A stretch of 43,824 nt of DNA, from the NCBI RefSeq assembly GCF_900111095.1, contig NZ_FOGB01000013.1, positions 72,170-115,993 of the forward strand, read 5' to 3'. Position 1 is the stretch's first letter; each line of letters starts with the position of its first letter. Source of the DNA: Amphritea atlantica (GTDB taxonomy: Bacteria > Pseudomonadota > Gammaproteobacteria > Pseudomonadales > Balneatricaceae). The notes under the pieces are model-generated. The model had not been told where the DNA came from. It was given only the letters and a program-made list of their open reading frames with translations, and did no database searches. Below, piece after piece: positions 26,739 through 35,828 of the stretch. The position numbers were made by a program, and so were the translations under genes.

Positions 26739-26770
26739 GGCAGACAAGCCAATCGCCTCAATTGTCTGCC
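26739..26770 (+). terminator. Hairpin downstream of ychJ
   Basis: GGCAGACAA (26739-26747) pairs perfectly with TTGTCTGCC (26762-26770) around 14 bases, 35 bases after the ychJ stop. The T-rich stretch begins about 11 bases later, so terminator activity is uncertain. A second small hairpin, ACGGCT/AGCCGT with a 3-base loop, lies at 26810-26824. Confidence 0.4.
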
Positions 26771-26888
26771 CAGGGAGACACTTTTCTTTTCTGTCAAGGC
26801 TTTTCCTGCACGGCTAAGAGCCGTTAGAATATGAGCACCTGGCCACAGGCACCGTTGTATATATAGTGGCCCTTGCAGGATCGATGTA

Positions 26889-29558
26889 ATGTTTGCGAAG
26901 TTTTTCAAACCCCGATGGAAACATAATAAAGCCGCTGTCCGCATCCGGGCAGTTCACCGGCTGAGCCCAGGCAAGACTGAGCACAGAGAAGTACTCGCAC
27001 GGCTTGCCCGTCAGGATCAGAGTATCGAAGTCCGGCTGGCTGCGGTTGAAAAAATTGCGGCTCCTGAGCTTCTGTCAGATATTCTGACCCATGATATCAA
27101 TCCGGATATCCGCAGAAGTGCCGCTAAGCGGATCTGCGAAGTGATTCTGGATCCGTCCTACACCCACAGTCAACAAAGCGAATGTCTGAACTATCTCCAC
27201 GATGAGAATATGCTCGCCCATATTGCCCTGAACAGTGACAGATCCGATATTCAGCTACAAGCTATCCAGCGTGTCAGCGATCAGCACTGCCTCAGCTCAC
27301 TGGCGATCAACGGAAGCAGCACCCAGCTTCGTCAGGCCGCCGCCGAAAAACTTCACTCGCCAGAACTATTGGAACAAACCCTTAAAGCGATTAAGGGGCG
27401 TGATAAATCAGTTTTCAGAATTATCCGCAACAAACAGCAACAGCTACAGGAAACCGCCCGCCACCAGGAGCAGATTCTGCTGCGTAAAGAGGAGTTGCTC
27501 TGTAGTCTTGAACAGTTGAGCCGAACGGATCATTTTCCATTATACGGCGCCAAACTCGAAGCCCTCTGCCAACAGTGGAATAGCCTGGATGAGGTTACAG
27601 ATGCAGATATTGAAAAGCGCTATTCAGGGCTTGTAGAACTGTGTCAGAAAACCCTGTCTGCAGAGCAGGCCCGATGCCATCAGATTGAAGAAAAGCAGCA
27701 ACAGGCTGAAGCGGAGGCGCAACAGAACCGGGCTCTGTTACAGAAACTTGAAGACACCCTGCATCGCTGTACCACTCTGATCTGCGGTGAACACTTCTGC
27801 AAAGCGGATCTCGACGCGGAACAAGCCTGCTGGAATCAGGCCTGCGAACAGCTGCAAAGCGATGCTGAAAACGCAATAACATCGACTTTCAGACAGTTAT
27901 CAGAACGCTTTGAACGTTATCAGCACACCGGCCGTCAGTGGCTGGAGCTATGTGGTGAGATTTCAGGATTGTTAGATAGCGGATTATCCGGTGACGCCGA
28001 TCGCGCCGGACTCCAACAGCATCTGCATCAGCTTGACCGGCTGAATGAACAGCTGAACTGGCCAGAAGAGATTAAGCGCCCAGCCCTGCTACAAACAGTA
28101 GAACAACAACGCAGCAATATCCTTGAACAACTGAGCCAGCTGAAACTTGAACAGCAACACTGCAGTCAGGATCTCGCAGAACTGCTCGACGCTCTGGAAC
28201 AGCAGATAGAAGCAGGTCAGGTTAAACACGCCTGCCAGCTGGAACAACAGGCTGAAGCTCAGTTAAGCGGGATGAATGGCACCACCCCCAAGCATCTTCT
28301 GCAACGCCATAAGGGCCTGCTAGCACGCCTGGCGGAATTGAAAAACTGGCAGGGGTTTGCCGTCTCGGCTAAGAAGGAACAGCTTTGCGAAGCGATGGAA
28401 GCGCTGATTGACAGTGCTATTGAGCCTCCCCTGCTGGCAAAGCAGATCCATACACTTCAGGGACAGTGGAAACAACTCGACAGCGATGATCCACTTCACT
28501 CCCATAAGACCTGGCAGCGTTTTAAAACAGCAGCGGATCAGGCATATGCGCCTTGTGAACAGTACTTCCGACAACAGAAACAACAGCGTACGGATAACCT
28601 CAGTAAACGTAAGCAACTGGTGACTGAGTTAAACGATTTCCTCGGGCAGATCGACTGGCAACAACCTGACTGGTCCCTGATCGAGCAGGTCAGCCGCACC
28701 GCGAAACGGGAGTGGAAAGCATATGCACCGGTGGACCGGACACCGGGGCGCCAGGTGCAAACCGAGTTCAATGCCCTGCTAAAACAGCTGGATAACAAGA
28801 TTGCCGCCCACCGGGAACAGATCGCTGAAGAAAAACGATCCCTGCTGGAACAGGCGCAGCTACTGGTTACTGATGAAGATCCCCACGCTGCTGCCAGTCA
28901 GACCAGAGCACTGCAAAAACGCTGGAAAGAGGCGGGCAATACATTCCACAGTCTGGAACGCAAACTCTGGCCCGAATTCCGCAAAGCCTGTAATGAGGTG
29001 TTTGAAAACCTCAATCGAAGCAGACAGAGTGAGAAAAAACACACCCAGGCAGATGAACAACCAGCCACGTCACTCACAGAAAGCAGATCCTATCAGGCCC
29101 TGTTACAGCGCATAGAACTGTGTGATCAACTGGAAAACTTTATCGATGACGGCACACTGGATCAATTAGTGCTCGATGAAATTCAATCGGTCTGGGACCG
29201 GTGCGATCCGGCTGATGATTATTTCGAAACACTCATACAAGCCCGATACGAACTGCTTCTGGAACTGATCTCGGGCCGTATGGAGATGCAGGAACTACTG
29301 ACTCTGACAGAGAAAGCCCTGCGGCAACTCTGTATCCGACTTGAGATTCTGCTGGAACTGGACTCTCCAGAGCAGGATCATACACTGCGAATGGAATACC
29401 AGATGGACCGACTGCAAAAAGCACTGGAGCAACGTCAGACCTCCGACAACAGCAACGACCTTAAACTGTTGGAGCTGGAGTGGCAGTGTCAGCCCTTTAC
29501 CCTGCAACATGAAGCATTGCAGATCCGCTTCTATAGCAACCTTCAGCAAGCAGGTTAA
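26889..29558 (+). CDS. DUF349 domain coiled-coil protein
   Basis: An 889-residue, glutamine- and glutamate-rich, largely helical protein. Residues from about 30 to 165 look like short HEAT-like repeats (VRLAAVEKIAAPELL, IRRSAAKRICEV, LRQAAAEKLHSPELL). A long coiled-coil section follows. At least three DUF349 repeats are visible in the second half: WKQLDSDDPLHSHKTWQRFK, then REWKAYAPVDRTPGRQVQTE, then KRWKEAGNTFHSLERKLWPE. No signal peptide or membrane helix. DUF349 proteins are widespread in gammaproteobacteria without an established role. AGGA lies eight bases before the ATG, and a strong terminator follows. Confidence 0.85.
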   Translation: MFAKFFKPRWKHNKAAVRIRAVHRLSPGKTEHREVLARLARQDQSIEVRLAAVEKIAAPELLSDILTHDINPDIRRSAAKRICEVILDPSYTHSQQSECLNYLHDENMLAHIALNSDRSDIQLQAIQRVSDQHCLSSLAINGSSTQLRQAAAEKLHSPELLEQTLKAIKGRDKSVFRIIRNKQQQLQETARHQEQILLRKEELLCSLEQLSRTDHFPLYGAKLEALCQQWNSLDEVTDADIEKRYSGLVELCQKTLSAEQARCHQIEEKQQQAEAEAQQNRALLQKLEDTLHRCTTLICGEHFCKADLDAEQACWNQACEQLQSDAENAITSTFRQLSERFERYQHTGRQWLELCGEISGLLDSGLSGDADRAGLQQHLHQLDRLNEQLNWPEEIKRPALLQTVEQQRSNILEQLSQLKLEQQHCSQDLAELLDALEQQIEAGQVKHACQLEQQAEAQLSGMNGTTPKHLLQRHKGLLARLAELKNWQGFAVSAKKEQLCEAMEALIDSAIEPPLLAKQIHTLQGQWKQLDSDDPLHSHKTWQRFKTAADQAYAPCEQYFRQQKQQRTDNLSKRKQLVTELNDFLGQIDWQQPDWSLIEQVSRTAKREWKAYAPVDRTPGRQVQTEFNALLKQLDNKIAAHREQIAEEKRSLLEQAQLLVTDEDPHAAASQTRALQKRWKEAGNTFHSLERKLWPEFRKACNEVFENLNRSRQSEKKHTQADEQPATSLTESRSYQALLQRIELCDQLENFIDDGTLDQLVLDEIQSVWDRCDPADDYFETLIQARYELLLELISGRMEMQELLTLTEKALRQLCIRLEILLELDSPEQDHTLRMEYQMDRLQKALEQRQTSDNSNDLKLLELEWQCQPFTLQHEALQIRFYSNLQQAG

Positions 29559-29608
29559 TTGGCGCACGACTAACCCCTGCAGGGTTATGAAACGCTTATT
29601 AAAGTAAC

Positions 29609-29636
29609 AAAAAAACCCGCAGATGCGGGTTTTTTT
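29609..29636. terminator. Bidirectional terminator between the DUF349 gene and phaB
   Basis: A run of seven A, CCCGC (29616-29620), a 4-base loop, GCGGG (29625-29629) and a run of seven T. It can end both converging transcripts. Confidence 0.9.
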
Positions 29637-29651
29637 AATGCTGAATACAGC

Positions 29652-30401
29652 TTACGACATGTGCTGACCACCATTAATGGAGAAGTCAGAACCGGTCACA
29701 TAACCACAGTCATCACTGGCCAGGTAAGAAACCGCCTTGCCAATCTCGGCAGGCTCGCCAAGGCGACCCACGGGTACCTGACGGATAATCTTTTCCAGCA
29801 CCTCTTCAGGAATCTTAGCAACCATCGGCGTCATAACGTAACCCGGTGAAACGGTGTTAACGGTAACCCCTTTCGCTGCAACTTCCTGCGCCAGAGCCTT
29901 GGTAAAGCCGTGAATACCCGCTTTCGCAGCAGAGTAGTTACACTGACCAAACTGACCTTTCTGAGCATTAACAGAAGAGATATTAATAACCCGTCCCCAG
30001 CCCTTATCCAGCATTGGATTGATCACCAGGCGGGTCATATGGAACATAGAATCAAGGTTGGCAGACAACACTTCGTTCCACTGCTCCCAACTCATCTTGC
30101 GGAAGGTACCATCACGGGTGATACCTGCATTGTTCACCAGAATATCAACACTGCCACCGGCCACTTCTTCAACCGTTTTAATACAGGCAGCACATGACTC
30201 TTCATCTGTTACATCGCCATAGGCTACCAGAATATCGTAGCCATCCGCTTTCTGTTCTTCCTGCCAGGCTTTTGCTTTTTCGTGATTACCACCGGAATTG
30301 TAGCCAGCAACGACCTTTACACCTGCGTCCGCCAATGCGCGACAGATAGCGGTACCGATACCACCGGTACCACCTGTTACCAGAGCAATTTTCTGTGTCA
30401 T
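29652..30401 (-). CDS. phaB: Acetoacetyl-CoA reductase (PhaB)
   Basis: Short-chain dehydrogenase that reduces acetoacetyl-CoA with NADPH to (R)-3-hydroxybutyryl-CoA, the monomer for polyhydroxybutyrate. The 249-residue protein has the cofactor motif TGGTGGIG (9-16), NNAG (90-93), catalytic S143, Y156 and K160 (YSAAK), and the family's typical end SINGGQHM. ATG 30401 is chosen over GTG 30407 because AAGGGG lies eight bases before the ATG. No phaA or phaC gene is in the window, so the polymer pathway must be completed elsewhere. It is a single-gene unit here, close to the catechol locus whose product is acetyl-CoA. Confidence 0.9.
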   Translation of the reverse strand: MTQKIALVTGGTGGIGTAICRALADAGVKVVAGYNSGGNHEKAKAWQEEQKADGYDILVAYGDVTDEESCAACIKTVEEVAGGSVDILVNNAGITRDGTFRKMSWEQWNEVLSANLDSMFHMTRLVINPMLDKGWGRVINISSVNAQKGQFGQCNYSAAKAGIHGFTKALAQEVAAKGVTVNTVSPGYVMTPMVAKIPEEVLEKIIRQVPVGRLGEPAEIGKAVSYLASDDCGYVTGSDFSINGGQHMS

Positions 30402-30598
30402 GCTCACGTCCCCTTTGCTTCTTGAGATTTGTTGTTTCGAGTTGTAGTTATAGTTTTTTATTTTTTGTATTTTTCCAGATCATATATCTATCAACGAACA
30501 GGCGTAATATGACTTTCGTTTAGTAGGTCAATTTAGCAGCCCTGTTTCGCTGCGAAAGAGTACTGCGTCTCTGTTACAACGTTAAGACAAGATACAAC

Positions 30599-31948
30599 TT
30601 ATTTAAGCGTTGTCAAAGGATTAAGACTGTTCAGATGGCGCTGCATCCACCTGAACGCCATTGCTGCAGTGCACATATTTGCAATAACAAACGCCACAAA
30701 CATCCCCTCCAGCCCGGCAAGGTAATTCCCCAGATAACCGCAGGGTACATAGAGAATGAACAGACGAAAAACACTGATACGCATCGCTTTCATAGGTTGA
30801 TGAACCGCATTAAAACTTGAAGCGGTGAGAAAAGTGACTGCCTGAAAACCAAATCCCAGAGGGACAATCAAAATCCATAAACTGATCAGATTAATCACCT
30901 CTGCCTGATCACTGAAAAGCGCACCGATTCCCCCGGCAAAAATAAATAAAATAATATAAATCAATGCTTGCCAGAGCAAAGCAAACCGGACAGCACTCAG
31001 GTATGCCGCCCGCACCCGCACTACTTGCCCACGGCCAAAATTCTGACTTATAAAAGGGGGCAGCGTCATAGAGAGCGCCAGGTTTGCCAGCAGCGAAAGC
31101 GATTCCAGCCGGTTTCCGACACCAAACGCAGCCACCGCTTCAGGCCCGTGGGTTGCCACAACCGCTGTCATAATCGCTGCTGTTATCGGTGTCATCATAT
31201 TGGAAAGGGCCGCAGGAAAACCGATTTTCATCACCATCAGCCAATGCTGCATCGCAACAGACAAGGATTCGATTCTTAGCACCAGCAAGCCTTTGCGCAG
31301 ATATAAATTTGCCAGCGCAGCAGCGGCAGCAATTCCCCAGGCAATCAGACTGGCAATAGCCGCCCCCTGAATGCCCAGAGCAGGGAGCGGCCCCCAGCCA
31401 AAGATCAGCAGCGGATCCAGAAGCAGATTCATCACTGAGGAAAACCCCATCAGCATCGCCGGCGTGCGGGTATCGCCACAAGCACGCAGAGAACTATTCG
31501 ACACCATGATCAGAACGTAAAAAACCGAGCCAAAAAACCATACCGACATATAGCTGTGGATATAGGGCATCAAGGTATCCCCTGCTCCCAGAAGCCGAAA
31601 AAGTGGATCGATAAACAGGACGAAGAATGAAGCAATCAACACCATCAGCAGTGTCGTCAGTAACAGATTATCCGTGGTCAATTGACGTGCACCACTGGCA
31701 TTGCCTGATCCGATTAGCCGGGCGATTGTGGCTGAGGTACCGACACTCAGACCAATAGAGAGACTGATCACCGTAAACGATACCGGAAAGGTGAAACCCA
31801 GCGCTGCCAGGGGTTCAGTCCCCAGCCGGCTGACAAAATAACTGTCCGCCACATTGAACAGCATCAGGCTGACGATGCCGAGCATCATCGGCAGTGTCAT
31901 CTTAATCAGCGTTGGGCGGATTTCACCATTGAGAAGATCAGGCTTCAC
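30599..31948 (-). CDS. MATE family efflux transporter
   Basis: A 449-residue inner-membrane protein with about twelve hydrophobic helices in two six-helix halves. It has the MATE/DinF-like opening IRPTLIKMTLPMMLGI and the conserved LRACGDTRTPAMLM in the first half, with a related FGVGNRLESLSLL segment in the second. MATE proteins export cationic or aromatic compounds using sodium or proton gradients; the substrate here is unknown. It starts with GTG and has no clear ribosome site. A terminator separates it from dmpI, so it is probably not part of the aromatic operon, though an export role for aromatic intermediates is possible. Confidence 0.85.
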   Translation of the reverse strand: MKPDLLNGEIRPTLIKMTLPMMLGIVSLMLFNVADSYFVSRLGTEPLAALGFTFPVSFTVISLSIGLSVGTSATIARLIGSGNASGARQLTTDNLLLTTLLMVLIASFFVLFIDPLFRLLGAGDTLMPYIHSYMSVWFFGSVFYVLIMVSNSSLRACGDTRTPAMLMGFSSVMNLLLDPLLIFGWGPLPALGIQGAAIASLIAWGIAAAAALANLYLRKGLLVLRIESLSVAMQHWLMVMKIGFPAALSNMMTPITAAIMTAVVATHGPEAVAAFGVGNRLESLSLLANLALSMTLPPFISQNFGRGQVVRVRAAYLSAVRFALLWQALIYIILFIFAGGIGALFSDQAEVINLISLWILIVPLGFGFQAVTFLTASSFNAVHQPMKAMRISVFRLFILYVPCGYLGNYLAGLEGMFVAFVIANMCTAAMAFRWMQRHLNSLNPLTTLK

Positions 31949-32034
31949 GATTTAACGGGGCTCATTTAGCTTGGGGAAAAGTAGAAGGCCCATGATAACA
32001 CCGCGACAGCGGTTTATTGACCCGAAAAGCAAAG

Positions 32035-32064
32035 GGGGATAAAAAAGCCTCCGGCAGGAGGCTT
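32035..32064 (-). terminator. Terminator of the meta-cleavage operon
   Basis: On the minus strand AAGCCTCC (32064-32057) pairs with GGAGGCTT (32052-32045) around a 4-base loop and is followed by TTTTATCC. It lies just after the dmpI stop, marking the end of the aromatic operon. Confidence 0.85.
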
Positions 32065-32074
32065 AAAACACAAC

Positions 32075-32266
32075 TTACTTACCCAGCGCCTTTGCGGACT
32101 GTCCGCCGATGCCAAAATGCTGCTTTGGCATTTCGTAAATTAATACCCGGACACTCTCTTTCGGCGCTTCCAGAGAACGGGCAATCGCTTCACTGACTTC
32201 GTTTATCATCCGCTCTTTCTGCTCGTCAGAGCGGCCTTCCATCATACTAATAGAGACTATTGGCAT
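32075..32266 (-). CDS. dmpI: 4-oxalocrotonate tautomerase (DmpI)
   Basis: Converts the enol form of 4-oxalocrotonate to its keto form, the substrate of the decarboxylase, in the dehydrogenase branch of meta-cleavage. The 63-codon product loses its first methionine to expose the catalytic Pro1 (PIVSIS). Counting from Pro1, Arg11, Arg39 and Phe50 are all present, as in the Pseudomonas enzyme, and the end FGIGGQSAKALG is typical. The start is ATG 32266 with AAGGA seven bases upstream; the GTG just before it would block Pro1. It is the last gene of the operon, 39 bases after the ABM-domain gene. Confidence 0.95.
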   Translation of the reverse strand: MPIVSISMMEGRSDEQKERMINEVSEAIARSLEAPKESVRVLIYEMPKQHFGIGGQSAKALGK

Positions 32267-32305
32267 CACACCATCCTTATTTAAAAACAGTCCTTATGTT
32301 AACGC

Positions 32306-32887
32306 TTATTTAAATAACCACCCTTTCAACAGACGGGTCACTCTGGGCATCACCAGATAGGTCATCAGCAATACCTGAAGGGTTACAATTATTGCGGTTT
32401 TTAACCAGAGATCAACGCCACTGAGGTAGGGCCCCAGACTCAGGTTGATCGCCATAATCAGTACATAGACCACCGCAATCAAAACCAGCGCCATCTTATG
32501 CGGTGAAGGGTGTTTATTAACTGGCAACTCAGGAAGATCAAACCAGAACTCAAGACCGGTTCCCCGCTGCACCTCGGCCTCCCCCTCAATCAGAGGGGCA
32601 AGTTTATCAAGCCACTGCTTTCGCAGTTCTGAGGACTCCCATCTTTCACAGTTTTCATAACTGTCAAAGCGGTAGATCAGCACATAACGGTTCCCTGTTG
32701 ACGCTGAAGGACGCAGCACATTACTGCCCTGATGCCCTGGATATTCTGAGGCGGCTTCAATGACCCCGGAGATCCAGGCTTCATAGTCAGCCTCGAAACC
32801 GGGTTTTACTTTTCGGGAGATACTCACAGTCACCGGCCCTTCCTGTCCCGGCTCCGTCAGTTGACTCTGAATGCAGCTATCCGCCAT
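32306..32887 (-). CDS. ABM-domain protein with two C-terminal membrane helices
   Basis: A 193-residue protein. Residues from about 17 to 112 resemble the antibiotic biosynthesis monooxygenase (ABM) ferredoxin-like fold of the COG3224 type: VTVSISRKVKPGFEADYEAW, GHQGSNVLRP and RYVLIYRFDS. Two hydrophobic helices follow (about 132-152 and 163-183) with a short basic tail, so it should sit in the inner membrane with the ABM domain in the cytoplasm. It is not part of the classical dmp or xyl operons. Its place between dmpH and dmpI, behind a terminator-like hairpin, suggests a recruited accessory function, perhaps handling quinones or aromatic intermediates (inference). Confidence 0.78.
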   Translation of the reverse strand: MADSCIQSQLTEPGQEGPVTVSISRKVKPGFEADYEAWISGVIEAASEYPGHQGSNVLRPSASTGNRYVLIYRFDSYENCERWESSELRKQWLDKLAPLIEGEAEVQRGTGLEFWFDLPELPVNKHPSPHKMALVLIAVVYVLIMAINLSLGPYLSGVDLWLKTAIIVTLQVLLMTYLVMPRVTRLLKGWLFK

Positions 32888-32893
32888 GATTTA

Positions 32894-32930
32894 CCTCTAA
32901 AAAATAAAGCAGCCCATCATCAGGGCTGCT
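32894..32930 (-). terminator. Intra-operon terminator or attenuator between dmpH and the ABM gene
   Basis: On the minus strand AGCAGCCC (32930-32923) pairs perfectly with GGGCTGCT (32915-32908) around 7 bases and is followed by TTATTTTTT. It could reduce transcription of the last two genes relative to the rest. Confidence 0.7.
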
Positions 32931-32967
32931 TCGGATCTTGCTGATTAAACGCTTTGTTTAAAGATCA

Positions 32968-32993
32968 GCCTGATCAATCATAAATGATCAGGC
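32968..32993 (-). repeat. Hairpin directly after dmpH
   Basis: GCCTGATCA (32968-32976) pairs perfectly with TGATCAGGC (32985-32993) around 8 bases, 9 bases from the dmpH stop. Without a T-run it is more likely to protect or process the mRNA 3' end than to terminate. Confidence 0.55.
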
Positions 32994-33002
32994 CCAGCGG
33001 TC

Positions 33003-33809
33003 TCAAACAAATTTACCGCTAATGGTCCCCAGATCCTGATAGCGAACGCTAAAGCTATCGCCTTTATTGACTTGCACCGCCGCAGTGATCGCGCCGATCA
33101 TGATGAAGGTGCCCGCCGGAATCTCTTCGCCGCGCTCACCCAGCATATTCGCCAGCATCGCCACAGATGACGCCGGATGGCCCAGCACCGCTGCACCTGC
33201 ACCGGTCTGCACCACTTCGCCATTGATCTCCATCACAACCCCCAGGGTTTTCAGATCAAGATCCGCCGGAGGAGCCATACGCCCACCGGTGATAAAGCGG
33301 CTGGAACTGGAGTTATCCGCAATAACACTCTTCAGATCGAACTTGAAATCCTTATAGCGGGAATCGATCACTTCAACGGCTGGCATGACAAAATCAGTAG
33401 CGCGCAGTACATCACCGATATGGATGCCGGGCCCTTTCAACGGGGCTTTGGTAACAAACGCCAGTTCCGCTTCGATCTTCGGATGGATCAGTTCATCATG
33501 TTTGATCTCGCCACCGTCCGGCACGGAGAAGTAGTCCGCGAGGAAGCCGTAGCAGGGATGTTCAACCCCCATCTGCGCCATCTTCGCCCAGGAGGTCAGG
33601 CCCATCTTCATACCAACAATCTTGTTGCCCCTCGCCTCTTTACGACGACGGATCTCCCACTGAATATCAAAAGCATCCTTATAGGTCATCTCCGGAAAAT
33701 CATCGGTGATCTTGGTGACTTCGTATGCTTCCAGTTCGGCGTTTTCCAGGTGAATCGCCAGCTCTTCGATCTGTGCTTGTGTTAACTTATTTTCCTGAAC
33801 GTCAGCCAT
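33003..33809 (-). CDS. dmpH: 4-oxalocrotonate (2-oxo-3-hexenedioate) decarboxylase (DmpH)
   Basis: Decarboxylates 2-oxo-3-hexenedioate to 2-hydroxypenta-2,4-dienoate, acting in a complex with the hydratase DmpE. The 268-residue protein belongs to the same fold as DmpE. The segment KIVGMKMGLTSWAKMAQMGV and the acid pair in HPKIEAELAFV are characteristic, and the length matches DmpH/XylI (about 264). Its ATG overlaps the dmpG stop in a TGATG arrangement, and AAGGGG inside dmpG provides a ribosome site. Assignment as decarboxylase rather than hydratase rests on sequence resemblance and gene order (G-H). Confidence 0.92.
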   Translation of the reverse strand: MADVQENKLTQAQIEELAIHLENAELEAYEVTKITDDFPEMTYKDAFDIQWEIRRRKEARGNKIVGMKMGLTSWAKMAQMGVEHPCYGFLADYFSVPDGGEIKHDELIHPKIEAELAFVTKAPLKGPGIHIGDVLRATDFVMPAVEVIDSRYKDFKFDLKSVIADNSSSSRFITGGRMAPPADLDLKTLGVVMEINGEVVQTGAGAAVLGHPASSVAMLANMLGERGEEIPAGTFIMIGAITAAVQVNKGDSFSVRYQDLGTISGKFV

Positions 33810-34852
33810 CAGATTAACCCCTTCTCTTTTGCCTGCTTTTCTTTAAACATGGTCAGTGCCAGGTCTTCAATCATATCTTCCTGTCCACCAACGGTGCCGC
33901 GGCGCCCCAGCTCGACCAGAATGTCCCGGGCCTGAATGCCATACTTCGCTTCCGCCCGTTTCGCAAACAGCAGGAATGAGGAGTAAACACCCGCAAAGCC
34001 CAGTGTCAGCGCGTCACGATCGACACGGATCGGCTGGTCCATCATCGGTACGATCAGGTCTTCCGCAACATCCATGATCTTGTACAGATCGATACCGTGG
34101 TCCGCTTCCATCCGTACCAGTGTTGCTACCAGCACCTCCAGTGGGGTATTACCGGCACCGGCACCTAACCCAGCCACCGAGCCATCGATACGCCCGGCAC
34201 CGGCATCGATAGCGGCCAGGGAGTTGGCGACCGCCATCCCCATGTTGTGGTGGCCGTGGAAACCCACCTCAATAGAGGCGTCCAGTTCAGCCCGCAGCAG
34301 ACCGATCTTCTCGGTTACTTCATCCGGCAGCATGTAACCGGCAGAGTCGGTGCAGTAGATGCAGTTAGCGCCATAAGAGACCATCAGCCGCGCCTGTTCG
34401 AGAATTTTCTCTGGGCTGGCCATGTGCGCCATCATCAGGAAACCGACGGTGTCCATCTCCAGTTTGGCGGCCAGACCGATGTGCTGTTCAGTCACATCGG
34501 CTTCGGTACAGTGGCTGGCAACACGGATAGTGTTCACACCCAGATCTTTCGCCATGCGCAGGTGATCGACCGTGCCAATCCCGGGCAACAACAGGGCAGA
34601 GACTTTGGCGTTTTTCAGTTTCGGAATCACCGCGCCGAGATATTCTTCGTCGCTGTGCGCCGGAAAACCGTAGTTCACCGAGGTACCGCCCAGACCATCA
34701 CCATGGGTGACTTCGATCAGCGGCATACCCGCTTCATCCAGTGCCGTGGCCACATTCACCATCTGTTCCAGCGAGATCTGGTGACGTTTGGCGTGCATCC
34801 CATCCCGCAGACTCATGTCGTGGAGGACTACTTTTTTACCTTTCAGATTCAT
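33809..34852 (-). CDS. dmpG: 4-hydroxy-2-oxovalerate aldolase (DmpG)
   Basis: Cleaves 4-hydroxy-2-oxovalerate to pyruvate and acetaldehyde, which is channelled to DmpF. The 347-residue protein has the HMGL-like TIM barrel opening with LRDGMH (R16, D17, H20) and the metal-binding H199 and H201 in GFHGHHNMG, matching known DmpG positions within one residue. The C-terminal DmpG communication domain follows, ending [17 protein letters not shown] 34852 is chosen, with GGAGGAG seven bases upstream; ATG 34867 precedes that ribosome site. It is 15 bases downstream of dmpF and overlaps dmpH by one base. Confidence 0.96.
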   Translation of the reverse strand: MNLKGKKVVLHDMSLRDGMHAKRHQISLEQMVNVATALDEAGMPLIEVTHGDGLGGTSVNYGFPAHSDEEYLGAVIPKLKNAKVSALLLPGIGTVDHLRMAKDLGVNTIRVASHCTEADVTEQHIGLAAKLEMDTVGFLMMAHMASPEKILEQARLMVSYGANCIYCTDSAGYMLPDEVTEKIGLLRAELDASIEVGFHGHHNMGMAVANSLAAIDAGAGRIDGSVAGLGAGAGNTPLEVLVATLVRMEADHGIDLYKIMDVAEDLIVPMMDQPIRVDRDALTLGFAGVYSSFLLFAKRAEAKYGIQARDILVELGRRGTVGGQEDMIEDLALTMFKEKQAKEKGLI

Positions 34853-34867
34853 TGTTTTCTCCTCCAT

Positions 34868-35779
34868 TTAGCCGCGTGCTGGCAGGGTAATGTTGCCGTT
34901 AGCGGCTTCTTCCGCAAACATCTCAGCGGTGCGCAACCCCGCGGCGGTCATGATGTCCAGGTTGCCAGCATACTTCGGCAGATAATCACCCAGACCTTCC
35001 ACTTCCATAAACATGGAGACGCGGTTGCCATCAAATACCGGACCGTTGACCAGGTGATAACCGGGTACATATTTCTGTACCTCTTTCACCATGGCGTGAA
35101 CGGAGGCGGTAATGGCCGCCTGATCCGGCTCGCCTTCGGTGAGACAGTGCACGGTGTCGCGCATCATCAGCGGTGGCTCAGCGGGGTTGATAATGATGAT
35201 CGCTTTACCTTTTTTCGCGCCGCCGACCTTTTCCACGGCACCGGCGGTAGTACGGGTAAACTCATCGATATTTTTGCGGGTACCAGGGCCAGCAGACTTA
35301 GAGGAGACGGTGGCGATAATTTCACCGTACTCAACCGGCTGCACGCTGGACACAGCGGCGACCATCGGGATCGTTGCCTGGCCACCACAGGTGACCATGT
35401 TGACGTTCATCTCCAGATTTTGTGCGTGCGCTCGCAGGTTGACGGGTGGCACACAGAAGGGGCCAATCGCTGCCGGTGTCAGGTCGATCATGATGACGCC
35501 CAGTTCGTTCAGCTTGCGGCTGTTCTCGGCATGAACATAGGCCGAGGTAGCATCGAAGGCGACACGGATATCATCTTCGATGACGTGCGGCAGCACCCCA
35601 TCAACGCCTTCAGCGGTGGTTTTAATACCCATCTCCCGGGCGCGCTTCAGGCCATCGGATTCCGGGTCGATCCCCACCATCCACACCGGTTCGATCCACT
35701 CAGACCGTTTCATCTTCATCAGCAAGTCGGTACCGATATTACCCGGCCCGATAATCACTGCTTTTAATTTCTTACTCAT
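34868..35779 (-). CDS. dmpF: Acetaldehyde dehydrogenase, acylating (DmpF)
   Basis: Oxidises acetaldehyde to acetyl-CoA with NAD+ and CoA, in a heterotetramer with the aldolase DmpG. The 303-residue protein has the Rossmann motif GPGNIG (11-16) and catalytic Cys131 in [13 protein letters not shown], as in the Pseudomonas CF600 enzyme. The dimerisation part contains [19 protein letters not shown] lies seven bases before the ATG. It is followed closely by dmpG, as in all known meta-cleavage operons. Confidence 0.96.
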   Translation of the reverse strand: MSKKLKAVIIGPGNIGTDLLMKMKRSEWIEPVWMVGIDPESDGLKRAREMGIKTTAEGVDGVLPHVIEDDIRVAFDATSAYVHAENSRKLNELGVIMIDLTPAAIGPFCVPPVNLRAHAQNLEMNVNMVTCGGQATIPMVAAVSSVQPVEYGEIIATVSSKSAGPGTRKNIDEFTRTTAGAVEKVGGAKKGKAIIIINPAEPPLMMRDTVHCLTEGEPDQAAITASVHAMVKEVQKYVPGYHLVNGPVFDGNRVSMFMEVEGLGDYLPKYAGNLDIMTAAGLRTAEMFAEEAANGNITLPARG

Positions 35780-35828
35780 AAAATTTCACCCTAAGCTTCT
35801 GAATAAGGAAGCCAAATATTGCTAGTGG

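Noticed and set aside
30599-31948. MATE transporter as part of the aromatic operon.
   Set aside because: A clear terminator follows dmpI and a further gap precedes the transporter, so cotranscription is not supported by the sequence.
33177-33785. A 202-codon open frame on the plus strand, histidine-rich.
   Set aside because: It is antisense to dmpH and has no family resemblance; histidine-rich translations are typical of antisense frames here.
34247-35767. A 506-codon open frame on the plus strand.
   Set aside because: It lies entirely antisense to dmpG and dmpF, whose catalytic residues are intact; the long frame is a by-product of their codon use.
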